Below the pieces are notes generated by a model. It was given only the letters and a program-made list of their open reading frames with translations, was not told the DNA's origin and made no database searches. Positions 15,878 through 24,300 of a stretch of DNA of 64,000 bases are shown piece by piece. The DNA comes from Modestobacter versicolor (GTDB taxonomy: Bacteria > Actinomycetota > Actinomycetes > Mycobacteriales > Geodermatophilaceae): contig NZ_JACIBU010000001.1 in the NCBI RefSeq assembly GCF_014195485.1, positions 2,046,001 through 2,110,000 of the forward strand. Reading direction: 5' to 3'. Each line of letters starts with the position of its first letter. Positions within the stretch are counted from its first letter, which is position 1. Made by a program: the position numbers and the translations under genes.

Positions 15878-17236
15878 GTGAGCCAGCGAGCCGAGCAGCA
15901 GACCGTCCCCGACGGCACCACGCTCCGCCGGGCGGTCAGCGGCAAGCTGCTGTTCGTCTTCGTGCTCGGCGACGTGCTGGGGGCCGGCATCTACGCGCTG
16001 GTCGGCGAGATCGCCGGCGAGGTGGGCGGCGCGATCTGGGTGCCGATGCTGGTGGCCCTGCTGCTGTCGCTGCTGACCGCCGCCTCCTACGCCGAGCTGG
16101 TCACCAAGTACCCGCGGGCCGGCGGGTCGGCCGTCTTCGCCGAGCGGGCCTTCCGCCGTCCGCTGGTGTCCTTCCTGGTCGGCTTCTGCATGCTCGCCGC
16201 GGGCGTCACCAGCGCCGCGGGGCTCGCCCTCGCCTTCGCCGGCGACTACCTCTCGGTCTTCCTCGACGTGCCCGCCGTCCCGGCCGCCCTGGTGTTCCTG
16301 CTGGTGGTGGCGCTGGTCAACGCCCGCGGCATCAAGGAGTCGGTGCGGGCCAACGTGGTGATGACGGTGGTCGAGGTCTCCGGGCTGCTGCTGGTGGTGG
16401 TGCTCGGCGCGATCGTGCTCGGCCGCGGTGACGGCGACCCGGGCCGGGTGGTGGAGTTCCCCGAGGGCGTCTCCGCCGGCTCGGCGGTGCTGGCCGCGGC
16501 GATCCTGGCCTACTACTCCTTCGTCGGCTTCGAGACCTCGGCCAACGTCGCCGAGGAGGTCCAGGACGTGCGCCGGGTGTACCCGCGGGCGCTGTTCGGG
16601 GCGCTGCTCACGGCCGGCGTCGTCTACGTGGCCGTCGGGCTGACCGCCTCGATCGTGCTGCCGGCCGACGAGCTGTCGGGGTCCTCCGGCCCGCTGCTCG
16701 CCGTCGTCCAGGCCACCGGCATCGGCGTCCCGGACCGGCTGTTCAGCGCCGTCGCGCTGATCGCCGTCGCCAACGGCGCGCTGCTCACCATGATCATGGC
16801 CAGCCGGATGGTGTTCGGGCTGGCCGAGCAGCGGCTGCTGCCGCCGGCGCTCGGTGCGGTGCTGCCCGGCCGGCGCACCCCGTGGGTGGCGATCGTGGTG
16901 ACCACCGCGGTGGCCATGGCGCTCACCCTCGTCGGCGACCTGGGTGACCTGGCCAACATCGTGGTGCTGCTCCTGCTGCTGGTCTTCCTCAGCACCAACG
17001 TCTCGGTGCTGGTGCTCCGGCGCGACCGGGTCGAGGCCGACCACTTCACCGCGCCGGTCGTCGTCCCGGTGCTGGCGATCGGCTCGTGCCTGCTGCTGCT
17101 GTGGCAGCAGGAGGCGGCCACCTGGCTGCGCTCCGGGCTGATGCTGCTGGTCGGCGTCGCGCTGTACCTGCTGGCCCAGGCGCCTTGGTGGCGCGGCGAC
17201 CGGACCCGGCCCGGCGAGGTCCCCGCGGCGGGGTGA
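15878..17236 (+). CDS. APC-superfamily amino acid/polyamine permease
   Basis: 452 residues with about 12 membrane helices. The first helix contains the APC substrate-binding glycine motif (FVLGDVLGAGIYALVGE), and the second begins after AIWVPMLVALLL with the conserved SYAELVTKYPRAGGSAVF. AYYSFVGFETSANVAEEV is the helix 6 motif seen in amino acid permeases. It imports or exchanges an amino acid or amine across the membrane; the substrate is not readable. The GTG at 15878 is chosen because the first family-like residues follow directly. Its start lies 109 bases from that of the divergent cyclase and 115 bases separate its end from the GH63 gene start. Confidence 0.92.
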   Translation: MSQRAEQQTVPDGTTLRRAVSGKLLFVFVLGDVLGAGIYALVGEIAGEVGGAIWVPMLVALLLSLLTAASYAELVTKYPRAGGSAVFAERAFRRPLVSFLVGFCMLAAGVTSAAGLALAFAGDYLSVFLDVPAVPAALVFLLVVALVNARGIKESVRANVVMTVVEVSGLLLVVVLGAIVLGRGDGDPGRVVEFPEGVSAGSAVLAAAILAYYSFVGFETSANVAEEVQDVRRVYPRALFGALLTAGVVYVAVGLTASIVLPADELSGSSGPLLAVVQATGIGVPDRLFSAVALIAVANGALLTMIMASRMVFGLAEQRLLPPALGAVLPGRRTPWVAIVVTTAVAMALTLVGDLGDLANIVVLLLLLVFLSTNVSVLVLRRDRVEADHFTAPVVVPVLAIGSCLLLLWQQEAATWLRSGLMLLVGVALYLLAQAPWWRGDRTRPGEVPAAG

Positions 17237-17351
17237 GACTGGCGGGGGCGAGGCGTCAACGCGCCGCCGGTGACGTTTGGGTGAACTGCTGCCGGTTGCG
17301 GACCGCCGCGGGCGAGGATGCCTGCAGACGGCGAGAGGAGCGGACCCGCAG

Positions 17352-18881
17352 ATGACCGTGTCCCAACCGAGCGCGGTGGAGATCGGGCTGATGTCCGGCC
17401 GCGCCGGCTACGTGCTGCGCGCCAACGACCGGGGCGCGTTCACCGTCGCCTCACCGACGCTCTACCCGCACATGTGGAGCTGGGACGCCGGCTTCGTGGC
17501 CCTGGGCATCGCCACCGTGTCGGTGCCCCGGGCGCTCAACGAGCTGCGCAGCCTGCTGTCCGGGCAGTGGGCGACCGGGATGATCCCGCACATCCTGTTC
17601 CACCAGCCCAGCGACTACTTCCCCGGACCGGAGCGCTGGCGCACCCAGGTCGCCGCCGCGCGTCCGGCCGGCGTGCAGACCTCCGGCATCTGCCAGCCGC
17701 CGATCCACGTCATCGCGCTGTCCCGGATCCTGCACGACGCCCGGCGCCGCGGCGGCGCGGACCAGGAGCTGGCCGAGGAGTTCGTCCGGGAGACCTTCGA
17801 CCAGTGGCTGGCCTGGCACCAGTACCTGGCCACCGCGCGCGACCCGTACAACTACGGCCTGGTGGAGATCCACCACGGCTGGGAGTCCGGGATGGACGAC
17901 TCCCCGCGCTGGGACGAGCCGTACTCCAACGTGCACCCGCAGCCGGACATGCCGCCGTTCGTCCGGGCCGACCTCGCCCACGTCGCCGACCCCTCGCAGC
18001 GCCCGAGCGACGCGGAGTACGCGAAGTACCTGTGGCTGCTGGAGCAGAAGGTCCGGGCCCGCTACGACGACGCGGTCTATCGCTCGACCGGAGACTTCGT
18101 GATGGGCGACGTGCTGGTGTCCGCGCTGCTGGCCGCGGCCAGCGACCTGCTCGCCGACATGGGCGAGGAGCTGGGCATCGGCGGCGGCGCGGCGGGCGGC
18201 GTCGAGCAGTCGCGGGCGATCGCCCGCCGCTTCCGCACCGGCGTGCTGCGGTCGGTGAACCCGGAGACCGGGCTGGCCCGCGACCTGGACCTGCGCACCG
18301 GCCGGTGGCTGGACGTCGAGAGCGCCGCGGGGTTCGCCCCGCTGCTCTGCGGCGGCGACGACGCGCTCACCCGCCGGCAGCGCGACCTGCTGCTCGGCCC
18401 GCGCTGGTGCGGGCACTCGCGGCTGCGCTGGCCGGTGGTGCCCTCGGTGTCGCCCGCGTCGCCGGCCTTCCGGGAGCAGACCTACTGGCGCGGCCCGCAG
18501 TGGCCGGTGCTCAACTGGCTGATGGCCTGGGCGCTGAACCGCTCCGGCGAGCCCGAGGCGGCCAACCAGCTGCGGCTGGCCGGGCTCTCGCAGCTCATCG
18601 ACTGCGACTTCGCCGAGTACTACCAGCCGATGACCGGCGAGACCCTGGGCAGCCGCGACCAGTCCTGGACGGCGGCGATCGCGCTGGACTTCCTGGCCGC
18701 GCGCCGGCCGGCGCAGCGCCGCCCGGTGCGCTGGCTGACCAGCGAGCTGCCCCGGATCACCCCGGCCCAGGCGCACCGGGCCGCCGCGCACCCGACCCCG
18801 GTGCACCCCGGGCAGGTGGCCGGGCAGCGGCCGCCGCACGGCCGGGGCCCCTCGACCCGGCCGGACCTCCGCGCCCAGTGA
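17352..18881 (+). CDS. GH63-family glycoside hydrolase, mannosylglycerate/glucosylglycerate hydrolase-like
   Basis: 509 residues with an (alpha/alpha)6 barrel signature: YPHMWSWDAGFVALGIA near residue 40, then HHGWESGMDDSPRWDEPY near 180, and the closing EQTYWRGPQWPVLNWLM. WSWD, WESGMD-SPRWD and YWRGP are the hallmark motifs of the GH63 branch that includes Thermus and Mycobacterium mannosylglycerate and glucosylglycerate hydrolases. The Asp in GMDDSPRWD and a C-terminal Glu serve as acid/base in that family. No signal peptide is visible, so the substrate is intracellular, fitting recycling of a compatible solute after salt or drought stress. That substrate is inference. AGGAG lies 11 bases before the ATG. 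The last 50 residues are Pro/Arg-rich and probably disordered. Confidence 0.88.
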   Translation: MTVSQPSAVEIGLMSGRAGYVLRANDRGAFTVASPTLYPHMWSWDAGFVALGIATVSVPRALNELRSLLSGQWATGMIPHILFHQPSDYFPGPERWRTQVAAARPAGVQTSGICQPPIHVIALSRILHDARRRGGADQELAEEFVRETFDQWLAWHQYLATARDPYNYGLVEIHHGWESGMDDSPRWDEPYSNVHPQPDMPPFVRADLAHVADPSQRPSDAEYAKYLWLLEQKVRARYDDAVYRSTGDFVMGDVLVSALLAAASDLLADMGEELGIGGGAAGGVEQSRAIARRFRTGVLRSVNPETGLARDLDLRTGRWLDVESAAGFAPLLCGGDDALTRRQRDLLLGPRWCGHSRLRWPVVPSVSPASPAFREQTYWRGPQWPVLNWLMAWALNRSGEPEAANQLRLAGLSQLIDCDFAEYYQPMTGETLGSRDQSWTAAIALDFLAARRPAQRRPVRWLTSELPRITPAQAHRAAAHPTPVHPGQVAGQRPPHGRGPSTRPDLRAQ

Positions 18882-18887
18882 CGACGT

Positions 18888-18932
18888 CCCGTTGGTGGCG
18901 GTCTCCCGCGTCGGGAGACCGCCACCAGCGGG
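18888..18932. terminator. bidirectional terminator between GH63 and aldo/keto reductase genes
   Basis: A 20-bp stem (arms 18888-18907 and 18913-18932) with one G-T wobble and a 5-base loop, placed between two convergent stop codons (18881 and 18939). Confidence 0.85.
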
Positions 18933-18938
18933 AGGTGG

Positions 18939-19940
18939 TCACGGGCGGGGCTGCGGGCTCCGGGTCAGCGCCGGGTCGGTCTGCGCCACCGGGGCGAGCA
19001 CCTCGTCGATCCGCGCCCGGACGTCGTCGTCCAGCCGGACGCCGGAGGCCTTGACGTTGTCGGTGACCTGCTCGGGCCGGCTGGCGCCGATGATCGCCGC
19101 GGCGACGTTCTCCTCCTGCAGCACCCAGGCGACCGCGAGCGCCGCCATGGACAGCCCCAGGTCGTCGGCGATGGGCTTGAGCTGCTGCACCCGCTCCAGC
19201 ACGTCGTCCCGCATCCAGCGCGAGATGAACTGGGCGCCGCCGGCCTTCTCGTCGGTGGCCCGCGAGCCCTCCGGCGGCGGCTGGCCGGGCAGGTACTTGC
19301 CGGTCAGGATCCCCTGGGCGATCGGTGAGAAGACGACCTGGCTGATGCCGAGCTCCCGGGAGGTCGGGATGACCTCGGCCTCGGGCACCCGGTACAGCGC
19401 GGAGTACTGCGGCTGGTTGGAGACCAGCGGCACCTTCAGCTCGTCGGCCAGCGCCTTGGCCGCGCGCAGCTCCTCGGCGCGCCACTCGGAGACGCCGATG
19501 TAGAGCGCCTTGCCGCTGCGGACGACGTCGGCGAAGGCCTGCATCGTCTCCTCGAGCGGGGTCTCGTGGTCGTAGCGGTGCGCCTGGTAGAGGTCGAGGT
19601 GGTCGGTGCCCAGCCGGCGCAGCGAGCCCTCGATCGACTCCACGATGTGCTTCCGCGAGAGCCCCCGGTCGTTCGGCCCGCTCCCGGTCGGGAAGTAGAC
19701 CTTGCTGAAGATCTCGATGCTGCTGCGCGACTCCCCGGCCAGCGCCTTGCCCAGCACCTGCTCGGCGCGCCCGCCGGCGTAGGCGTCGGCGGTGTCGAAG
19801 GTGGTGATGCCGGCGTCGAGCGCGGCGCGCACGCACGCGGTCGCGGCGTCGGCCTCGACCTGGCCGCCGTGGGTGATCCAGTTCCCGTAGGTGATCTCGC
19901 TGATCTTCAGGCCGCTGCGGCCGAGGTGTCGGAACTCCAT
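18939..19940 (-). CDS. aldo/keto reductase
   Basis: 333 residues forming the AKR TIM barrel. The catalytic tetrad is visible as Asp and Tyr in TTFDTADAYAGGRAE, Lys in EIFSKVY and His in LDLYQAHRYD. The NADPH-binding end reads AAAIIGASRPEQVTDN. The sequence resembles the YghZ/Kv-beta branch, which reduces aldehydes such as glyceraldehyde 3-phosphate or methylglyoxal. The ATG at 19940 follows AGGAACAGGCC. It stands alone between a terminator and the divergent secreted serine hydrolase gene. Confidence 0.94.
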   Translation of the reverse strand: MEFRHLGRSGLKISEITYGNWITHGGQVEADAATACVRAALDAGITTFDTADAYAGGRAEQVLGKALAGESRSSIEIFSKVYFPTGSGPNDRGLSRKHIVESIEGSLRRLGTDHLDLYQAHRYDHETPLEETMQAFADVVRSGKALYIGVSEWRAEELRAAKALADELKVPLVSNQPQYSALYRVPEAEVIPTSRELGISQVVFSPIAQGILTGKYLPGQPPPEGSRATDEKAGGAQFISRWMRDDVLERVQQLKPIADDLGLSMAALAVAWVLQEENVAAAIIGASRPEQVTDNVKASGVRLDDDVRARIDEVLAPVAQTDPALTRSPQPRP

Positions 19941-20093
19941 GGCCTGTTCCTACCGCCTGGCGGTCGGGCGCACCCGAGCGGGCGGGGTACAGCCTGCGCC
20001 ACCGGCAGTGGGCCCTCAGCGGGATCGATCGGGCCGGGCGCCCGGCAGAGGCTGGAGCAGTCCGCACGACCCCCTGCCAGCGAGGAGCCACCC

Positions 20094-21260
20094 GTGACCG
20101 AGAACCTCCCCCGCCGCACCTGGGCCGCCCTGCTCGTCTCCGCCGCCGCCGTCGCCGGGCTGTCGACCACCACCCTGCTCGCCACCGACGCCGCCGCCGA
20201 CAGCCCGCGCCACCACCGCGCCGACGTCGCCCAGCAGCAGCTCGACGCGCTGGTCGAGGAGTCCGGCTTCCCCGCCGCGCTGGCCACCGTCCGGGACGAG
20301 CGCGGCCGCGAGCGCGACCTCACCGCCGGTGTCAGCGACCTGGCGACCGGCTCCCCGGTGCCCGTCGACGGCCAGGTGCGGATCGGCAGCAACACCAAGC
20401 CGTTCACCGCCGCCGTCGTGCTCCAGCTGGTCGACGAGGGGCTGGTCGACCTGGACGCGACGATCGAGACCTACCTGCCCGGCCTGGTCCGCGGCCCGGG
20501 CGGCGACGGCACCGCGATCACCGTGCGCCAGCTGCTGCAGCACACCAGCGGCCTGCCCGACTACGACCACGTCCTGGTCACCGACTACCTCGCCGTCCAG
20601 CACCGCTACATCGAGCCGCACCAGCTGCTGGACGTCGGCCTCGCCCAGCCCGCCCTGTTCGCCCCCGGTACCAGCTGGGAGTACAGCAACACCAACTACG
20701 TGCTCGCCGGGCTGCTCGTGCAGGAGGTCACCGGCCGGCCGATCGGCGAGGTGATCACCGACCGGGTCATCGAGCCGCTGGGCCTGGACGACACCTACTG
20801 GCCGCTCGAGGGCGAGCAGGAGATGCGCGGCGAGCACCCGCAGGGCTGGTTCGCGCCCGCGCCGGACGTCGCCTACACCGACGTGACCACCCAGGACCCG
20901 TCCTTCGGCTGGGCGGCCGGCCAGCTGGTCTCCACCCCCAGCGACCTGCTGGACTTCTTCACCGCGCTGGTCGACGGCGAGCTGCTGAGCCCGGAGATGC
21001 TGGCCGAGATGCAGGCCACCGTGCCGGCTCCGGGCGCGACCGTCCGCGGCGCCGAGGCCTACGGCCTGGGGCTGCAGACCTTCACCCTCAGCTGCGGCGG
21101 CACGGCGTGGACCCACGGCGGTGACATCCCCGGCTCCGAGACCCGCGGCGCGGTGACCCCGGACGGCGAGGGCGTGATGCTCGCAGTGACCGCGCTGCCC
21201 ACCAGCGACGAGCAGGCGCTGGCCGTCGAGCAGGCCGTCGACGCCGTCCTCTGCGCGTAG
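20094..21260 (+). CDS. secreted serine hydrolase of the beta-lactamase / D-Ala-D-Ala carboxypeptidase (R61) family
   Basis: 388 residues. A signal peptide (about 1-36, ending ATDAAADS) precedes a class C beta-lactamase fold: SxxK in GSNTKPFT (Ser99, Lys102), the Tyr motif WEYSNTNYVL, and HGG in WTHGGDIPGSE replacing KTG. RQLLQHTSGLPDY and GLDDTYWP are typical of the Streptomyces R61 DD-peptidase branch. It may be a D,D-carboxypeptidase, an esterase or a beta-lactamase; the motifs do not decide. The GTG at 20094 has GAGGAG 6 bases upstream. A strong hairpin follows the stop codon. Confidence 0.92.
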   Translation: MTENLPRRTWAALLVSAAAVAGLSTTTLLATDAAADSPRHHRADVAQQQLDALVEESGFPAALATVRDERGRERDLTAGVSDLATGSPVPVDGQVRIGSNTKPFTAAVVLQLVDEGLVDLDATIETYLPGLVRGPGGDGTAITVRQLLQHTSGLPDYDHVLVTDYLAVQHRYIEPHQLLDVGLAQPALFAPGTSWEYSNTNYVLAGLLVQEVTGRPIGEVITDRVIEPLGLDDTYWPLEGEQEMRGEHPQGWFAPAPDVAYTDVTTQDPSFGWAAGQLVSTPSDLLDFFTALVDGELLSPEMLAEMQATVPAPGATVRGAEAYGLGLQTFTLSCGGTAWTHGGDIPGSETRGAVTPDGEGVMLAVTALPTSDEQALAVEQAVDAVLCA

Positions 21261-21264
21261 CTCG

Positions 21265-21305
21265 ATGAGGAAGGCCCCCCGCGAGCCGCGGGGGGCCTTC
21301 CTCAT
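21265..21305. terminator. 19-bp stem terminator shared by convergent genes
   Basis: A perfect 19-bp inverted repeat (arms 21265-21283 and 21287-21305) with a 3-base loop. It starts 5 bases after the serine hydrolase stop. Its right arm contains the stop codon of the convergent response regulator. Confidence 0.85.
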
Positions 21306-21961
21306 GCCCGGCGGCGGACGTCGTCCAGGTAGCGCAGGACGGCGGTGACCCGGCGGTCGGCACGGTCGTCGGGGGGCAGGTCGAGCTTGGCGAAGATGCT
21401 GCGGATGTGCTTGTGCACCGCCCCGTCGGTGACCACCAGCCGCTCGCCGATCGCGGTGTTGCCCAGCCCCTCGGCCATCAGCCCGAGCACCTCGCGCTCC
21501 CGCGGGCTGAGCCGGTCCAGCCGGCTGTCCGGGCGGGTGCGGGCGAACAGCTGGGCGACCACCTCCGGGTCGATCGCCGTCCCGCCGTCGGCCACCCGGT
21601 GCAGGGCGCCGAGGAACTCCTCCACCCGGCCGACCCGCTCCTTGAGCAGGTAGCCCAGCCGGGCCGCGCCGCCGGCCAGCAGCTCGGTGGCGAAGGACTG
21701 CTCCACGTAGGCAGACAGCACCAGGACGGCGAGCTCCGGGCGGCGCCGGCGCGCCTCGACCGCGGCGACGATCCCCTCGTCGGTGTGCGTCGGCGGCATC
21801 CGGACGTCGACGATGGCGACGTCCGGCTGGTGCTCGTCGAGCGCGGCGAGCAGCTCGTCGGCGGTGCCGGCGGTGGCGACGACGTCCAGCTGCTCGGCGC
21901 GCAGCAGCAGCGCGAGGCCCTCCCGCAGCAACGGGTCGTCCTCGGCGATCACGATCCGCAC
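21302..21961 (-). CDS. NarL/FixJ-type response regulator (system 1)
   Basis: 219 residues. The receiver domain begins VRIVIAEDDPLLREG, with the phospho-acceptor Asp52 in VAIVDVRMPPTH. A LuxR-type helix-turn-helix ends the protein (LSPREREVLGLMAEGLGNTAIGERLVV and AVHKHIRSIFAKLDL). It is the partner of the upstream histidine kinase: its GTG at 21961 lies inside the last codons of the kinase gene (13-base overlap). The divergent small membrane protein and ABC exporter genes are the likely targets. It is a close paralogue of the regulator at 49.6-50.2 kb. Confidence 0.94.
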   Translation of the reverse strand: MRIVIAEDDPLLREGLALLLRAEQLDVVATAGTADELLAALDEHQPDVAIVDVRMPPTHTDEGIVAAVEARRRRPELAVLVLSAYVEQSFATELLAGGAARLGYLLKERVGRVEEFLGALHRVADGGTAIDPEVVAQLFARTRPDSRLDRLSPREREVLGLMAEGLGNTAIGERLVVTDGAVHKHIRSIFAKLDLPPDDRADRRVTAVLRYLDDVRRRA

Positions 21962-23196
21962 GGCAGCTCCGCGGTCAGGGTGGTGGGCCCGCCGGGCGGG
22001 CTGGTCAGGGTGAGCGTGCCGTCGTGCGCCTCGACCCGGCGGCGGATGCCGACCAGCCCGGAACCGGCGCCCTCGACCGCGCCGCCGGCGCCGTCGTCGG
22101 TGACGCTGACGCACAGCTGGCCGTCGCGGGTGTGCACGGCGACGGCCACCCGGGTCGCCCCGCTGTGCCGGGAGGCGTTGGTGAGCGCCTCGGCGACGAG
22201 GAAGTACGCGGTCGCCTCGACCGACGCCGCGCACCGCACCGGCACGTCGACGTCGACCTGGCAGGGCACCGCGGAAGTGGCGGCCAGCCCGCTGAGCGCG
22301 CCGGCCAGCCCGCGGTCGGCGAGCACCGGCGGCAGGATCCCGCGGGCCACCGACCGCAGCTCGGCCAGCGCCTGCTCGGCGGCCGACTGCGCCCGCTCCA
22401 GGATCTCCTCGGCCGCCGCCGGGTCGCGGGGCACGGCGCGGCGGGCGGCGCCGAGCAGCACGGTGACCGCGACCAGCCGGTTCTGCGTGCCGTCGTGCAG
22501 CGACCGCTCGATCCGGCGCAGCTCGGTGGCGTGCGCGTCGAGGGCGGCGGCCCGGGTGGCGGTGAGCTGGGCGACCCGCAGCGAGAGGTCGGTGTCCGCG
22601 GCGGCGTCCAGCAGCCGGCGGCCGCGCCAGGCCAGCAGCGTGGCGATCGGCCGGGTCAGCAGCAGGCTCAGCGTCGTCCAGGCCAGCCCGAGCAGCACCA
22701 CCAGGAGCACGCCGGACCAGTCGGTGACCTCCCAGAAGGTCAGCGAATCGGTGGCCTCCCCGGCCGGCACGGCGTACCACCACAGCGGGAAGCTCAGGTC
22801 GCGGACGGCGTAGATCGGCAGCAGGACGGCGACCATGCTGAGCAGCAGGCCGCCGGTCGCGTGCCCGGCCAGCCAGCGCAGCCCGCGCCGGGTGACCGGG
22901 TCGGCGGCGGCCTCGCGCAGCCGCACCGGCAGCGGGCCGGGCGGCACGACCTCCGCACCCCACCGGCCCAGCCGCCAGCGCTCCCGGTCGGCGACGGCGT
23001 GCACCCCGCGCAGCGCGGCCGGCACCGCGAGCAGCCCGACGCCGAGCAGGCTGGTGACCGCGACGACGAGCCCGAACAGCAGCACGCCGAGCGCCATCAG
23101 CGCCGTGCCCAGCGCGCCGGGGAGCTGCTCGAGGGCGACCAGCGCGGCGACGACCCTCGACCGGCCGGTCCGCTGCGCTGCCCTCCTCCGCTCCAC
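21949..23196 (-). CDS. NarL-family sensor histidine kinase (HisKA_3), system 1
   Basis: About 415 residues. Pairs of membrane helices occupy residues 25-62 and 105-190, with only short loops outside, so this is an intramembrane-sensing layout. The HisKA_3 motif ELRRIERSLHDGTQNRL holds the phospho-His, and the HATPase ends DDGAGGAVEGAGSGLVGI. The upstream frame is open, but GTG 23196 is favoured: a TAGCGT -10 hexamer lies 8 bases before it, as at other leaderless genes here. The kinase, its regulator, and the divergent ABC genes resemble antibiotic- or peptide-sensing export cassettes; the ligand is unknown. Confidence 0.9.
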   Translation of the reverse strand: MERRRAAQRTGRSRVVAALVALEQLPGALGTALMALGVLLFGLVVAVTSLLGVGLLAVPAALRGVHAVADRERWRLGRWGAEVVPPGPLPVRLREAAADPVTRRGLRWLAGHATGGLLLSMVAVLLPIYAVRDLSFPLWWYAVPAGEATDSLTFWEVTDWSGVLLVVLLGLAWTTLSLLLTRPIATLLAWRGRRLLDAAADTDLSLRVAQLTATRAAALDAHATELRRIERSLHDGTQNRLVAVTVLLGAARRAVPRDPAAAEEILERAQSAAEQALAELRSVARGILPPVLADRGLAGALSGLAATSAVPCQVDVDVPVRCAASVEATAYFLVAEALTNASRHSGATRVAVAVHTRDGQLCVSVTDDGAGGAVEGAGSGLVGIRRRVEAHDGTLTLTSPPGGPTTLTAELPCGS

Positions 23197-23204
23197 GGCT
23201 GCTG

Positions 23205-23265
23205 ACGCTAGGGCGCGCACGCGGTCAGGGACAGCGAAACGGCCCAGGAGTACAGCCTGCTGTAC
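23205..23265. promoter_or_regulatory. divergent control region of ABC/two-component cassette 1
   Basis: TAGCGT (23210-23205, minus strand) lies 8 bases before the kinase GTG. About 60 bases upstream of that start is a perfect palindrome GTACAGC-CT-GCTGTAC (23250-23265). It is also about 90 bases upstream of the divergent ABC operon. It is a good candidate binding site for the NarL-type regulator. Confidence 0.55.
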
Positions 23266-23353
23266 CCGGAGTGGGCAGGTCAGGGGCTCGAACGGCGGCC
23301 CGGGCGACGACAGGCTGGAGCCATCCCGATTGAGCCACCCCCGAGGAGCCCCC

Positions 23354-23542
23354 GTGCCCGACACCTCCACCCCCTCCCGCACCCTGCCCACCCTCAGCTG
23401 GGTGGTGCTGGTCGTCTGCGTGCTGGGCAACACCGTCGCCTCGCTGGCCGGAGCCCCGCTGGTCGTGCACCTCGCGCTGGGCGCGGGCGCCGCGGTCTGC
23501 GTCGCCGCGCTCACCGCCCTGTACCTGCGGACCCGGCGATGA
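23354..23542 (+). CDS. 62-residue two-helix membrane protein, first gene of ABC exporter operon 1
   Basis: Two hydrophobic segments (about 14-30 and 36-56) joined by a short loop, ending YLRTRR. I recognise no family. GTG 23354 has GAGGAG 6 bases upstream, and its stop overlaps the ATG of the ATPase gene (ATGA), so it is cotranslated with the ABC transporter. It could be an accessory subunit or a link to the membrane kinase encoded divergently. The corresponding small membrane protein in cassette 2 (85 residues) lies at the opposite end of its operon and is not clearly similar. Confidence 0.82.
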   Translation: MPDTSTPSRTLPTLSWVVLVVCVLGNTVASLAGAPLVVHLALGAGAAVCVAALTALYLRTRR

Positions 23543-24297
23543 GCGTCGCTGCGGGGGCGCTCCCGCAGACCACCGACCGCGCGCCGGCGATCGTGCTGAC
23601 CGACGTCACCAAGGTGCACCCCGGCGGCGTCCGGGCCCTGGACGGCGTCTCGCTGACCGTGCCCGCCGGTGAGTTCCTCGCCGTCATGGGTCCCTCGGGG
23701 TCGGGCAAGAGCACGCTGATGCACTGCGCCGCGGGGCTCGACACCCCCACCAGCGGCAGCATCCTGGTCGACGGCCGGGAGATCGCCGGGCTGGACGAGA
23801 CCCGCCGCACCGAGCTGCGCCGCGAGCGCATCGGCTTCGTCTTCCAGGCCTACAACCTGGTGCCCTCGCTGACCGTCGCCGACAACATCACGCTGCCGCT
23901 GCGACTGGCCGGCCAGGCGGTGGACACCGAGTGGCTGCACCAGCTGGTCGAGCGGGTCGGGCTGGCCGGGCGGCTGGACCACCGGCCCGCCGAGCTCTCC
24001 GGCGGTCAGCAGCAGCGGGCCGCGATCGCCCGCGCGCTCATCGCCCGCCCCGCGGTGGTCTTCGCCGACGAGCCGACCGGGGCGCTCGACCTGCGCAGCG
24101 CCCGCGCCGTCCTCGAGCTGCTCCGCGAGTCGGTCGACGAGCTCGGCCAGACCGTGGTGATGGTGACCCACGACCCGGGGGCCGCCGCGCACGCGCACCG
24201 CGCCGTGGTGATGGCCGACGGCTCGGTGGTCGACACCGTCGAGCAGCCCACCGCCGCCGAGCTCGCCCGCCGCCTCGTCACCCTCGGGCAGGGCTGA
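23539..24297 (+). CDS. ABC transporter ATPase, MacB/BceA type (system 1)
   Basis: 252 residues: Walker A GPSGSGKST, Q-loop FVFQAYNLVP, signature LSGGQQQRAAIARAL, Walker B VVFADEPTGALD, and switch His in VMVTHDPGAAA. The family (type VII / MacB-like) powers mechanotransmission or export of lipoproteins, peptides and antibiotics. It overlaps the small membrane protein gene by 4 bases and is 3 bases before the permease gene. It is paralogous to the ATPase at 52.8-53.6 kb. Confidence 0.95.
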   Translation: MSVAAGALPQTTDRAPAIVLTDVTKVHPGGVRALDGVSLTVPAGEFLAVMGPSGSGKSTLMHCAAGLDTPTSGSILVDGREIAGLDETRRTELRRERIGFVFQAYNLVPSLTVADNITLPLRLAGQAVDTEWLHQLVERVGLAGRLDHRPAELSGGQQQRAAIARALIARPAVVFADEPTGALDLRSARAVLELLRESVDELGQTVVMVTHDPGAAAHAHRAVVMADGSVVDTVEQPTAAELARRLVTLGQG

Positions 24298-24300
24298 GCC

